A stretch of DNA of 64,000 nucleotides from Panagrolaimus kolymaensis (Eukaryota; Nematoda; Chromadorea; Rhabditida; Panagrolaimidae). Below are positions 38,860-50,484 of the stretch, one piece after another. The notes below the pieces were generated by a model. That model made no database searches. It worked only from the letters and a program-made list of their open reading frames with translations, and was not told the origin of the DNA. The stretch spans positions 3,162,001 through 3,226,000 of the forward strand of contig JAJQJQ010000019.1 in assembly GCA_028622995.1 (NCBI GenBank), written 5' to 3'. Every line of letters starts with the position of its first letter. Positions within the stretch are counted from its first letter, which is position 1. Position numbers and translations under genes: made by a program.

Positions 38860-40659
38860 ATGAGTTCGGAAGAAGACGTGGAACAAGTCAATATGTAAGT
38901 ATATTTTTTGATTATGCTAATGCTGTTTTGATTATTGGTACTTTACAAATTGTATATACACATTACCCAGCTAAATCTTGACTTCTTAGTAAAAAAAATG
39001 CATGCTTTATGTTTACTTTTTAGGACTGAACATCGGGATCCTACACCTGAACACTCTGATGTCTTCGATGAAAATGGAAATCTTTTCCAATCAAAGTATT
39101 ATGGAATGGCAGAAAACGTTTTTGATAACTATGCTGATTATGTCAATAACAAATACTATGATCCTAATGATTCTGAAATGAAAGCCCAAAATTTAGCAAA
39201 GTTTTTGGAAGAAAAGAAAGCTATTCCTATTGCAAAAGAAAACTTCAAAGAAAATGGTAGGAATTCAATAATCATCTTTGATGATGGTTCGCTTGGTAAA
39301 GAATACAATAAAGAAGATCGATCAACATGGATTTGTAAACGCTGTTTCAATGCTCATGTCTATTTTGAAGAATACGTTTACTGTGAAACTGAAAACCATG
39401 AATGTGTACCGATTGAAACGAATCCTAAACCTCGTCATGAACTACAAACTGCGTGCAACCCTAACATCAAGTTCGCTTTTTGCATACTTTTTATCTCACA
39501 TACTAATATTATGCTTTTTAGACATCCTCAAAACAAAAGCACTGAATCATCTGGCTCAAAGAATACTTCTCGAGATTCTCTTAATTCAAGGTTCGTTTTT
39601 CATGTTGTATCGATTCTATGTGTAATGATTAACCCAACAATATTTAGCGCTGCTAAAAGTCCTGACAGTAATGCTTCTGCTGCTTCTCTCTCAACTCGTT
39701 TAAGTTCCAATTCTAATCAATCAAAGAGGCCATTACAAAGTAATACTGCTGCTAAACAAAGCAAATCACGAGCTAAAAAGCGAAGTAACCCTTCATCAAA
39801 CACAACATCTACTGCTGGATTAAGGTAAATTTATTGTAGTAGCTGTAATTGCTTTATCTTTAACGTTTTTAGACTTTCTCGCAGTTCTCAAGATGATGCT
39901 CAATCAAAAAGTATGGATTCTCAAGGTTTTCAATCTTCCTCAATTACGCCTCAACCAATTCATCATCCTGATGATAATGAAATAGAAACCTTAGATGAAC
40001 CACCTTCCAAGAGAACTCCAACTTTACATCATATGGAAAATAATCAATCTAAAGCACCTCAAGCAGCAACCCAATCTGAAGCTTTGGATGGAATTGTTTC
40101 TGTTGGTCTTGTTCCTTCTCCATTGCTTATTCCAGATGCAGATGTTTTGAGAGAAGCTTGCAAAGAATTAGAAATTGAATTCAATCTTGCTGCTTATGAA
40201 TATTGGCCAAAAATTAAGATCTCTTCAATTCCATCAAAAGTTGTTTCATTTGAAACTTATCCAACTCAGCATATTGATGGCTTCAAACTTCTTTCCATGC
40301 TGCTCACTGGTTCAGACAATCCTGTTGATTCAAATCATTTAGCTAAAAATGTCATAACTAAACTTTATCAACATTACAAGAAATATCCACAAGGTTTGTT
40401 ATTGTTTGCTATCTCCTTAACTAATGGATTTTCTTTAGATGAACCAAGTGAAAATCCTGAAGAGTTTCTATTTTTTGACAAACTTACAATTCATCATCTC
40501 AAATTTATCTCTCAATTGCTTTCCTGCAGAATTGGTATCTATGTTGAAGATGGAACTTTGAACAAATATGGTGCTTGGAACAATGGCAAAGATGTTATGA
40601 CTTTTCTTTTATCTGTCAAGAATGAAAAATATGCTTTTGTTACAAAAGTTCATGGATAA
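38860..40659 (+). CDS. Zinc-finger plus degenerate OTU-like protein, 504 aa (paralogue A)
   Basis: Exons 38860-38894, 39024-39470, 39522-39590, 39648-39824 and 39873-40659; phases join throughout. A likely trans-splice acceptor (TTTTTCAG, AG at 38,830-38,831) precedes the ATG by 28 nt. The N-terminal half holds a C-x2-C...H-x-C module (STWICKRC ... ENHEC), resembling FLYWCH/WRKY-GCM1-type fingers in nematode gene families. A Ser/Lys/Gln-rich linker follows, then a C-terminal domain with the OTU pattern LLTGS...H...(40-50 residues)...FISQLLSCRIGIYVEDG. The catalytic Cys loop (DGNC in active OTUs) reads DGFKLL, and the usual terminal His motif is absent, so it is probably a non-catalytic OTU. 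Family assignment is inference; gene reality and homology to the gene at 48,566-50,484 are direct. Confidence 0.75.
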
Positions 40660-41668
40660 ATGATTATATGGTTATTTTTGCTTTGATTGTTCGTTATTTT
40701 GCTTTCGTTTTTTGTTTGAGATTTTGACATTTTGTTATTATTATGACTATGTTGTTTCTATGTATTAAATATTATTTTTGTTAATGTTAATATAAATTGT
40801 TTTATGTTTGATAATAAATATGGATGTAATGAAGTTGTTCGATTTTCCTACCATTGTTTTAAAAGCAGAATTACATTGTTTCTTTGAGTTTTTTGGCGGT
40901 ACATACCAAAGCTTTAACTTTTTTTGTCATCACAGAAGCAAACATTTAGTTGTTGCTTTTTATAACCAATTTTTTTTCTTCTTTCAAATGTTTAGTTTCA
41001 TGATTGTCGAAGAAGCTAAAACGCAATTGGTGGAAGTAATATTTTTTTGCTGATAATAATCAATATCAATCACAAAAGCTTTCTTTGTTTTCTTGAAGAA
41101 TTAATCAATGAAAGCAACAACAAAATAAAAAAGATTATTTTTTTAGAGAGAAAATGGAACCAAAGATTTTTATGAAACTGCTTGAAAAAAGGTAAATGAA
41201 GAAGAAAAATCGGGATGGATATTAGTGATTTTCTGTTTCTTGTATTATATTTTTCATTTACAACAAAGTCCAACAAATAAATGACAAAAAAAAATTGCAA
41301 CAAAATATTTAAACTAAATTTTTTAACTTTAAAAAAATCAGAATCGAAAGAAGAAGAAAGTGTTCAACCAACAAAAGCAAATTTTCTTTGAGTTTATTTT
41401 GTTTTTACTGAAGTGGAAATTTTATTTACTTCAATTTTCTTCAAAGATTTTTTTATGCTTTCAAAAAGTTTTGTTTTTCTCTTGAAAAAAATCAAATGCT
41501 TGGAAACACACAAAGTTTTTTTTATGATTGCTTCATTTATTTATTATTCTTATGAACTACAATAAGAATATTACTACATGAATTGAAAAAGTCAAAATAC
41601 AAAAAATTAAATGGGGATATGACTTTTTTTAAAGGGGAGATAAGCTTGCTGCCGCTGCTGCTTTTTCT
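40660..41668. other. Convergent intergenic region
   Basis: Holds the 3' ends of paralogue A and of the vitellogenin gene. A minus-strand AATAAA (complement of 41,536-41,541) lies about 130 nt past the vitellogenin stop and is its likely poly(A) signal. I see no gene; small frames here are A/T-rich and unrelated to anything recognised. Confidence 0.6.
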
Positions 41669-44600
41669 TTAAGCGCAAGTGCGGACAGTTCGAACAGTGT
41701 CGACGAAGCTGGGTTTAAGTTCTTGAACTTTGGTGGTGATGTCCTTGATTTGAGCTTCACGAAGGAGGCGACGAGCTTGGGTGGATGAACGATTGAGGCA
41801 TGCAAATTGAACCTTCATGGTTTCAGTTCGTTCTGCATAAGTTCCACGAGGGCATGCTTTGATTGGTCGAACTGAGAAGCAAATCTTGTGATTGAATTCT
41901 TTGGTGAGGGTTTTGCTGATGGGTTCTAAAAAAAATTTGAATAAAATTAATTTTTTTGAAGTAAATTAAATAAATAAATTTTACCTTGAGTGTTTTCTTT
42001 TTCATCATCATCGTTTTCATCTTTTGAGGAGGAAGCAGCTTCTTCTTTGCGATCGAACATTTCATAATCGTTGACATCTTCATCATTTTCAAGATCCCAT
42101 TCATCTTCTGAATCACGATTTTGTTGTTGTTGTTGATTGCGGCGAGAGTTGGATGATTTTTGGGATGATTCTAATCCGAAGAGGGTGGCTTTGTTGTAAA
42201 TGGTGCTATCGCATTCATCATCAACCATGGAATAAGAGCGATGGAAATCTTTGACATCATCAGTGAGGGTGTTATTATTCATTCGGAATTCATCAGATCC
42301 TTCACCATCGAAATGACCGCAAAGTCCACATTGGGAATTTTTGTAGTAATGAGACATTTTGATGCTGGCTTGTTTACCATCAAATCGAATTGAAACACCT
42401 TGGGGCAAATTGCATCGAACATAATCTTCTGAGTATTCAATGTCATGTTGTTCGCGAAGTTGGTCAACATCATCAACTTTTTCACCATCAACTTTAACGA
42501 CGAGTTTGTTGCGAATGAGTTCAACTTCAATAGTTTTTTTAGCGGTAACAATTTTGAGGGCTTTAGCATCGGTGTCTTCGCTGATGGATTTCATGAGAAC
42601 GACAAAGGATTTCTTTGCACAATCTTTTGCAACAACTGAATAACATTTTCCAATGGGTGCTTTGTATGTAACGGCATCAAAGGTTTTAATGCGGCGTCCA
42701 TCGATGCGGCATTCAGCTCGGCTGGAATCAGAATATTCGGTGGCGGCATCTTCGATGGAATGGATTTCAGATCGGCGGCCTTGTTGTTGTGGTCGAACAA
42801 GAGTGAAGGGCTTGATGGTCATTGGAAGTTGGACATTAGTAAAACGAACTCGTTCGGATGGAGTTTTAACTGAGATGTTGAAGTGTTGACGGGTGCGAGG
42901 ATCAATGATTAAAGTGGCAGAGATACCATTTTCACGTGCTTCCATGCCTTCACCATTAACATTCCAGAAGTTCCAAAGACGGAGCAAATCAAAGTATCGT
43001 TCCATATAGTTTTTGACTGATGGAGAAAGTTGATAATCGGCAACGAGGTCATATTTGTTGATGAATGCTGTGGCAAGTACTCGGCGCCATTCATCTCCGG
43101 ATGATTTTTGAATCCATTTTTGTGGAACTGCTCGTTCACCTTGAAGTTTGAGATTGATTTTTTGCATTTCTTCAGCTCCCCATTCAACTTTAAGAGTGGT
43201 TGCAAGTTTGGTATGGCGGCGAGATTTTTCTTTATTCAATTCAGAAACGTCGCTAACATATTCGGGAAGAAGGATTTGGGATTGAGCTTTAAGATTCCAT
43301 TCACTTTTTTCTTCAGCAAGCATGGGAGTTCGTTGAAGATCAGCATCAACTTTGCAGAAAGACATTTGAGAATCGCAAATAGCAACGATTTTAGCAGAAG
43401 CTTGATGGGTGACAGGGCCTCCAACAGTTTTAATTGAAGTTGTAAGCATGTGGCGGTAGGATGAACGAGGTTTATATTCATCGCTAAGATAATTGTTGAG
43501 TCGAGTTCGGCGTTGTTCATGGTTATCGAGGTCATCCATATCTTCAACATCTTCATCATAAACGGATTCGAATTTTTTGTTGTTTTCATAAAATTCTTCA
43601 AAGCGGGGTTTAGCTGTTGATGATTCGACACGTTCAAAGGTTGAACCACCGATAGTCATTTCGATTCTATCAATGGATTTACGGCTAGTAGGGATATGTT
43701 CGATATGAAGGTTATTTTCAGTGGCCCAAAGCATATTCATGAAACCTGCATAGCTCATTTCAGCTGGAATATGATAATGGCCTTCGATTTTGAGAAGAGA
43801 TGATTGGCTTTGGCTTGGATGAAGTTCAACAAATCGGGATTCCATAGCAATGTTTCGGATGGATTTAACATGAGTTTTGCTATGAAGATTCATTTTAGCA
43901 TCATATTGGCGGATGAAGGTAATTGGAAGTGAACGAAGTCCAACAAGCCGAGTTTTTCGATTAGGAACATTAAGGATAAGTTTGACTTTTTCTTGTTCAT
44001 ATGGAGTAACGATGGCTTCCATGTCGATTGGAAGGTTGAATTCAAATGAACGAAGAGATTCAACTCCGGTGTTAACAATGGGGCACCATAATTCCATTTT
44101 GCGGGTGTGGACTCCAGAGATGAGTGATTGAACTTTGATGGTGGCAAGATATTTGGTGGATGATTTAATTTCAACTTTGTATTCACCATCCATTGAAGCG
44201 ATAACAGGAAGAGTATGCATAACTCGAAGAGGCATTCCTGAGCTTGTAGCAATTTTAAGGCTGCGTTCATGGAAGGAAAGAGCTGAAGCAAATCGAAGTT
44301 GTTTGCCTTGGAAGATGCTTGAATCAAAGGATTTAGCGGATAAACGTTCACCATTAAGAAGAGATTTAAGGATGGTTGGCATGTATTCTTCACCAAGAGG
44401 AATGATAACTTGATCAACATCACGAATTCGAAGGTTGATTAAACCGAATGGATTTTTTTCAAATGATTCACGAGCTTTGATTTTAAGGTCATCGAAGATG
44501 GAGCCAATTTCTTCTTCACCAGAGCGACGGGATGATCGTCGAGCACGGATTTTATCATTATTTTCAGAAGTCATTCCATAAAGGGTTTCCATGATTTGAT

Positions 44601-47045
44601 GGTAAAGGGTTTCAATGTTATTTTGAGTGAGGGAGATGCTGACAGAATCTTTTTCAAGAAGTCCATTGAAAAGAGAATCAATTGAAAGAGCCATATGTTT
44701 TGGCATGGCATCGGTGGTGGAGAAGATGCTGGCCCAATTGAGGAAAAGACCTTCTTGTTTGTCGGATGAATAAATTGGAATTCGATGATAACGGCATTCA
44801 GCATCAAGGTCAACTTTAGCCATCAAAAGAACGGATCGAAGATGAATGGCAAGTTCACGTTCTTCTGGGATGGGTGAAACTGAGTAAGCTTTGAAGCATG
44901 AAACAACAAATGATCGAACATGAGTTGATTGTTCTTTAAGAAGGGTGTAGGCGATGGAATCCATGGTGTCCTTTTCAGGAATGGTATGCATCAACATGGA
45001 GAAAGAAGTCAAACGGATTTCTGGAGCTTCAAGAGTGTTGGTGAAAAGAGGAAGAAGGATGCGTTGAATTTTGCGTGGAGCAACATTTCGAAGTCGACGA
45101 AGAGCATCGATGGCTTGAACTCGAACGGTTTTGGATTCTTTGCGATCAACGATGATTCGTTCAAGATTTTGGATGGAAACATCAAGAGCAGAATTTCCGA
45201 TGGCTTTGATGGCAAGGATTTTTTCATAATGGCTTTCAGCTCGTTTGTATTGATCCCAAAGGATTTGTTCATATTTTACTTTTTGAGAGCGAGGACACAT
45301 TTGATTTTCTTCAACGGTTGTTTTACAAACTTCGCTAATCATTGATCCAGCGGTAAGCCAGCAAGCTTGTCGAAGGGCTGCGGATTTTTCCATAACACCA
45401 TGTTGGCAAAGACCAAGAACGTTGTTGACTTGTTTTTCAGAGATAGCTGGAAGGCTGCTGAATTGGCGGAGGATAACAACGGCTTTGGTGGAAGTGATAT
45501 CGCCTTTTTGAATGCGTTCAACAAGGGCGTGGATGGTGTTGCGGGTGCCAGCGATAGCACAAACATCAACAAGAATTTCGTATACTCGTTCATTGGATTC
45601 ATTTTTAGCTTCAGTGAAAAGTTGTTTGATTTCATGAAGAGAGCACATACGAAGAAGTTCAACAGCTTGTTGGAGCATAAGGGTGGTTTCAGTTTCAATG
45701 CCATGGGTTTTATCTTCAGTGGATTCAACAATTTTACGGATCATGGCTTGGATTTTTGTGACTTTATCTTCAACGCGGGCAAAAGGTGAGCTTTCGCGAG
45801 TGAATTCATCATCTCCATATTGGTAGAAGCGTTTTTCAAGAACATCCCATTGGGTGGAGTAAAGGATGGATTCCTAGAAAAAAATAAAAATCAGTAAAGA
45901 AAAATCTATTTTTTAAATTTTTCTTACTTCTTTAGAATCAATTTGGCCAATATTGGAACGTTCTGATTGGGCTTGAACAGATTCAATAACAAGGCGGCCA
46001 GCAACAACGGTTTGCATAGCATCATCACCAAGGGCATTATAAACATATTGGGAAAGAATTTCAACATTGGCTACACCATATTTATCTTCAGATCCAACAA
46101 GTTGATAGCGGATTGTGGTGGATCGATCAAGTTGTTGTTCTTCAAGTTCATGAATTTTGGAATTGAATGTTGGTTTTTGGATGCGAGAACCATAATAAAT
46201 TGTTGGAAGTTCAGAACAATTTGAGAAGCTAATAGTTTTGGTAACATTAAAAACTTCGCTATCTTGATCGTTGCTGGAAAGCTTGTTGACGGTGTATGAG
46301 ACTTTGCATTCACCTTCAAGAGTGACCTAAAAATGAAAAAAAAAATTTAGTTCAAAATAAATAATTAAGGGCTAATTGCTTACTTCTTTGACATCAAAAA
46401 CTTTATTCAAAGAAGGCAAATCTTGACGGGATTGTTGTTGTTCAAATTCGGTGGTTTCAAGGCTATTGCGTTGTTTCAAATTGACTTGAATAAGATTCAA
46501 AACTGCTCGTTTGATATTCATTGACCAAGTATCATCTTTAGTATCAAAGGAAATGCGTTCAACGAGGCCATCGACGAGTTCAAATCTGCATGACATTTGG
46601 AGTTGTTCGAGTTTTTTGCTGTCGATTTCTTCATCACGGAAGAGTTGCATGGGTTGAACATTGCGGATTTCACGAAGTTCACCATTTAATGAAGCAACGC
46701 GGATATCTTCAAGTCGAAGGAATGCAGATCGATCAGTTTCAAAATGCACATTGGCAATAGCAGAAAGACGATGGGTGGCTTGTTGTGATCCCGAGTTCTA
46801 AAAAAAAAGACAAGGGTAATTTTTTAAAATTTTGGAAATAATTTTTTCTGACTTACAAAGTTGGTTGATCCAAGGCTGGAAGAAACTTGGGAATCATAAC
46901 GGAAGCTGTAAACATTTCCATTGGTGAAAGGCTTGGCGGTGGAGATAGATTCATCATTTTTCCAACTGCGTTGATTTGATGATGACCATGATGCAACAGC
47001 CGAAATTGCCACAAAGGCGAAGAAAGCAAAGGCGAAGAGCTTCAT
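41669..47045 (-). CDS. vit: Vitellogenin (yolk protein precursor), about 1715 aa
   Basis: Large lipid-transfer protein secreted from the intestine and taken up by oocytes. Exons (minus): 47045-46857, 46797-46384, 46326-45928, 45873-41985, 41925-41669; phases join. The protein starts with a signal peptide (MKLFAFAFFAFVAISAVAS) and has the lipoprotein N-terminal/helical region (about 40-750). A basic cluster near residue 777 (RARRSSRR) is a plausible RxxR-type processing site. A DUF1943-like beta region follows, then a vWF type D domain (about 1388-1560) with CRIDGRRIKTFD and CGLCGHFDGE. After a Gln stretch and an acidic Asp/Glu-rich linker (about 1575-1630) comes a Cys-containing C-terminal tail in its own exon. 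Length is close to the usual 1600-1750. One exon of 3.9 kb dominates. Strong codon bias leaves long spurious antisense frames. No AAACTG words in its introns. Confidence 0.95.
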
Positions 47046-47133
47046 TCAATTCTTGTTTTTAGGAAGAATCGAAATGAAGGGAGTAAAGAAGAAAGAAGAG
47101 AGTACTACGAATTTAATGGAAAACTTCAAACTG

Positions 47134-47141
47134 CTTTTATA
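47134..47141 (-). promoter_or_regulatory. vit: TATA box of the vitellogenin gene
   Basis: Minus-strand TATAAAAG, 89-96 nt upstream of the ATG, so transcription should start around 47,105-47,110 and leave a leader of about 60 nt. A strong TATA fits a very highly expressed gene. Confidence 0.75.
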
Positions 47142-47209
47142 CTCAAAAATTTAAGCAACTTAAAAGCATGACCTTTGGGTTAAAAGAATAAAATAGCATG
47201 TGAAATCTT

Positions 47210-47216
47210 TTATCAG
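47210..47216 (-). promoter_or_regulatory. vit: VPE2-like GATA site CTGATAA
   Basis: Minus-strand CTGATAA, an exact match to the vitellogenin promoter element VPE2 described in Caenorhabditis and bound by intestinal GATA factors (ELT-2 type). It lies about 165 nt upstream of the ATG. A further copy reads on the plus strand at 47,700-47,706. Confidence 0.65.
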
Positions 47217-47286
47217 TGAATAATTGGCTTTTGCTGCTTCCAATAGCTGCTCGATTTTGCCTTGATTTTTTTTTTATTTTCAAACC

Positions 47287-47293
47287 TGTCAAT
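47287..47293 (+). promoter_or_regulatory. vit: VPE1-like element TGTCAAT
   Basis: Exact TGTCAAT, the vitellogenin promoter element VPE1 of Caenorhabditis, about 240 nt upstream of the ATG. A second copy is at 47,534-47,540. Two VPE1 plus VPE2 in the right place support intestine/adult-specific yolk expression. Confidence 0.6.
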
Positions 47294-48565
47294 CTCGAAG
47301 TGGCGCCTTTGCCTTTTTTTCCCCATCGGTTTATTCCTTTATCACTCGTTTCTTTAATGTTTCTAAAATGAAACATGCGCTGATTGTTTTTTTTTTTCAC
47401 TTCAAAAAAGAATAAAATCAAAAATTTTGACAGGTTTCAAGGATTATCAAAAAAATTTGGTGAAGATAAAAATAATTAATGCATTCTTCTTTTTTTTGTA
47501 GCCGCCAAATTAATGGCGCCAGTATTTTTGAGATGTCAATCTTCCAAAAAAGAAATCATCCTTTTTTTCCAGCGGTTACTGTAACTTCTTTTTCCTTAAT
47601 CGAATTCTGGCATCTTTTTTGTTTGTTTGTTTGAAGCAAATTTTAAGCTTATTTTTGCAAAGAAAGTTTGAAGAAGCGTGTGTTTATTGCTGATTGCTGC
47701 TGATAACGAATGAAATGCTTGACTGGTTGCTAGTTGCGTTGATTTTCTCTCCATCTCATTTTTTTCTTTATTTTATTTGTTGCAGCATTTTTATTGATTT
47801 AGAATTGTTAAAAGTTTTGGTTCTTGTTGAAATTATATTTTTATTAAAAAAATTAGGCAAATTTTTATTATTTATTGTTTTTCTATGAAATCTAGTCTTT
47901 TTGGTGATAAAATAGCAAAAAAACTCCTTAAAAATCGAAATTTTATAAACTCGACTTTCCATAAGTTTTTGACGCTTTTTTAAAATCAAATTTGACTAAA
48001 AAGAAAGCCACCATGTTTTAAAAAGTAAGATTTATTTATTTTTACTTGCAACATAAAAATCAAAAAAGATATTTTAAAAAAATACAAAAATAAAATAAAA
48101 TTCTTCACAAAGAAAATTTTACTGTTAGCGAAACTTTGCGTCACAAATTTATGTAAAAATTCAAGGCTTTGGACTTCAATTTTGATGTTTTTGACAGCCA
48201 ATTCAAATAAAAATTAGTCCGTGGCAAATGTTTTGTTTTTCAAGGAATTGATAGACAAGAAAAAATTGAATAACTTCCAAGAACAAAAAGAAAAATTGAA
48301 ACTATGTAAAAGTTTTCAAACACAAAAATGCAACATTTAAAAAAAGCTTTCACATTTGCAAAAATAAAAAAATGGCTTTTTTAGTGTTTTTACAGTAACT
48401 TTATATCTTCGCAGAACAAACAAATTAAAAAATTATAAGCTTTATTATTTCTTACGCAAATTATTTTAAGTAAAAAAAACGCAACAATTTCACAGTGTGA
48501 GTATCATTAAAAAAACAAAAAGTGAAGAAAAACAATAATACTAAATTTAAATTTATTATTTATAT

Positions 48566-50484
48566 TTATACTTTGATAATAGGTAAATAACCATTAATGC
48601 CATCATTAACCTTTTGAAATAAAATTGTTAATATATCGTCGCGATCATTATTTTCCCAACTTTCAACACTACCAAATTTTCTTAAATTTCCATTTTCATA
48701 TATTCCAATTCGACATGAAAGAAATTCACAAATAAAAGCAAAATGAGTTTCAGTGATGGTTGAAGAAAATAAAATATCGCCGCCTAAAAAAATTAAAAAA
48801 ATTATGAAAAAAATGCTTTTAAAAAACATACTAATATTTGGATATCTTTCCGACATTTGTTTATTAATCGATAAATTAATAAAATGAAAAGCATCTAAAC
48901 TTCCAGTAAATAAAATGCTTAAACCTTGAAATCCACCCATGGGTTCCATATTTTTCATGGGTTTTATTGAATTTGAAAAAGATTTAATAATTTCAATATT
49001 ATTCATAGCTGCCCAAATTTGATATGCTTTTCGATCATATTTAATATTTAATTTTTTGCAGCATTCATTTAATTTGAATTCTGAAGGTCGATAAAATTTT
49101 AATGATTCATTATTTTCATCGGCTGCTACTTGTTGTTGGTGAGCAGCAGCGCCAAAAGTTTGCTCTGTTGTTAATCCTTGAGAAAATTGTTCAGCTTTAA
49201 CGGGAATAATTTCAATAGTAATTTCAGGTAAAGCTCCAGTTGAAATTTCTCGAGGTGGAATATTTTTCATTTCTTCGTCATCATCCTCTTCTTCACCACC
49301 TGCACCATTTTCAGCTCCTTCAGTTATATTATTAATATTGGTAACTTCAGCAGCTGCTGCTTCTGTGGCGGCTTCAGGGACATTTGGGCTAATTTCCATG
49401 GGTGTTGTTGTTGTAGTAGTTTCATGATTGTCCGCTGCTGCTGTTGCTAAGCTAAAATTATACGAACGAAAATTATATATTCTATTTTGTGTAAAAGAAA
49501 ATTTTAAAAGGTTACAATTGGTTGATTTGATTCAAAATTTCATCATCCCTTGGAATTATGGATGGCTGAATGGTAGCCGAATTTGAAGCAGCTGCCTTTA
49601 TTACTGAGGAATTTTCAGAAGACGCACCACTTCCAATAGGTTTGAAATTTATGGTGGTTGTAGTAGTTTGAGCATTTTGATTATTTGACCCTTTTGGGAC
49701 GACGACAATATTTTTAGCAACTGCAGCTGCAGTTGATGGACCTGGAGTAGCAATGTTTGGAGCTGCAGCTGTTGATGGCAGACTAAAAATATTCCTCTTT
49801 AGTTTTACTTCATCAAAAGAATATAAAAAAATTAACAAAAAAAATTGGTTTGATGAAACTTACTTTGAGAATTCAGAATCATTGGCAGAAAAGGGTTTGC
49901 AACAAGTAATTGAATGCTTTTTTGAAACAAACAATAAATTATCATTTCCAAAATAATTTGCAATTTGAATCTTCTTTGTTTTTGTATCAAAAACATATCC
50001 TCTGTTTTTCTTAACCTGTTCGGTTTTAACTTCTTTACAACGTTGACATTCAAATCTTTTATTTTGAACTAATGAATATTTTCGAATTTGATTATTTGGA
50101 AGATTGGGTTCTCGAACTATCATAGATGAAAGTTTTCCATTTTTATAAACTTTTTGAAAATTCTTTGGGAGAATTAAAATATGATTTTTTGAAGCCCTAA
50201 AAAATGAAAAAAAAGAAAGTTATTATTTTTAAAAAAAAAATTTAAACAAAAAAAAATACCGTAATTTTGTTATTTCTGTGATACTTTTAGGTCCACTTCC
50301 AGGTTTACAAACTTGTCGTGGAGTTGCGGGCTGAAATTAAAATATAAATTTCATTGAGAAAAAAATCCAAAATTAATTAACAAACTTTTGAAGTTGATCT
50401 TCGCGATGTTTCACTTGTTGTTGGTGCATCGGGTGACACATCATTAATAGACCTTGTAACGGACCCATCAGAATTATTTCCCAT
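48566..50484 (-). CDS. Zinc-finger plus degenerate OTU-like protein, 535 aa (paralogue B)
   Basis: Exons (minus): 50484-50386, 50330-50260, 50196-49864, 49782-49516, 49451-48832, 48783-48566; all phases join, giving 535 codons. Residues about 65-168 contain the same finger as paralogue A (RFECQRC ... KKHSITCC), followed by a low-complexity Ala/Thr/Asn and acidic stretch. The C-terminal domain (CKKLNIKYDRKAYQIW ... FLSCRIGIYENGNLRKFGS) aligns with the end of the gene at 38,860-40,659. The OTU nucleophile loop is replaced (GGFQGLSILFTGS) and no terminal His motif is seen, so enzymatic activity is unlikely. The two paralogues flank the vitellogenin gene on opposite strands. Function unknown; DNA- or ubiquitin-related binding is only a guess from the folds. 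Confidence 0.75.

Larger units (their letters stand above)
47046..48565. other. Intergenic region: vitellogenin promoter and paralogue B 3' flank
   Basis: Apart from the TATA, VPE1 and VPE2 matches listed separately, this is A/T-rich sequence. I see no coding gene; frames at 47,143-47,421 and 47,694-48,201 are low-complexity. Confidence 0.6.

Noticed and set aside
42279..45789. Many 60-180-codon frames on both strands inside vitellogenin
   Set aside because: Shadows of the long, codon-biased vitellogenin exon; none has independent splice or domain support.
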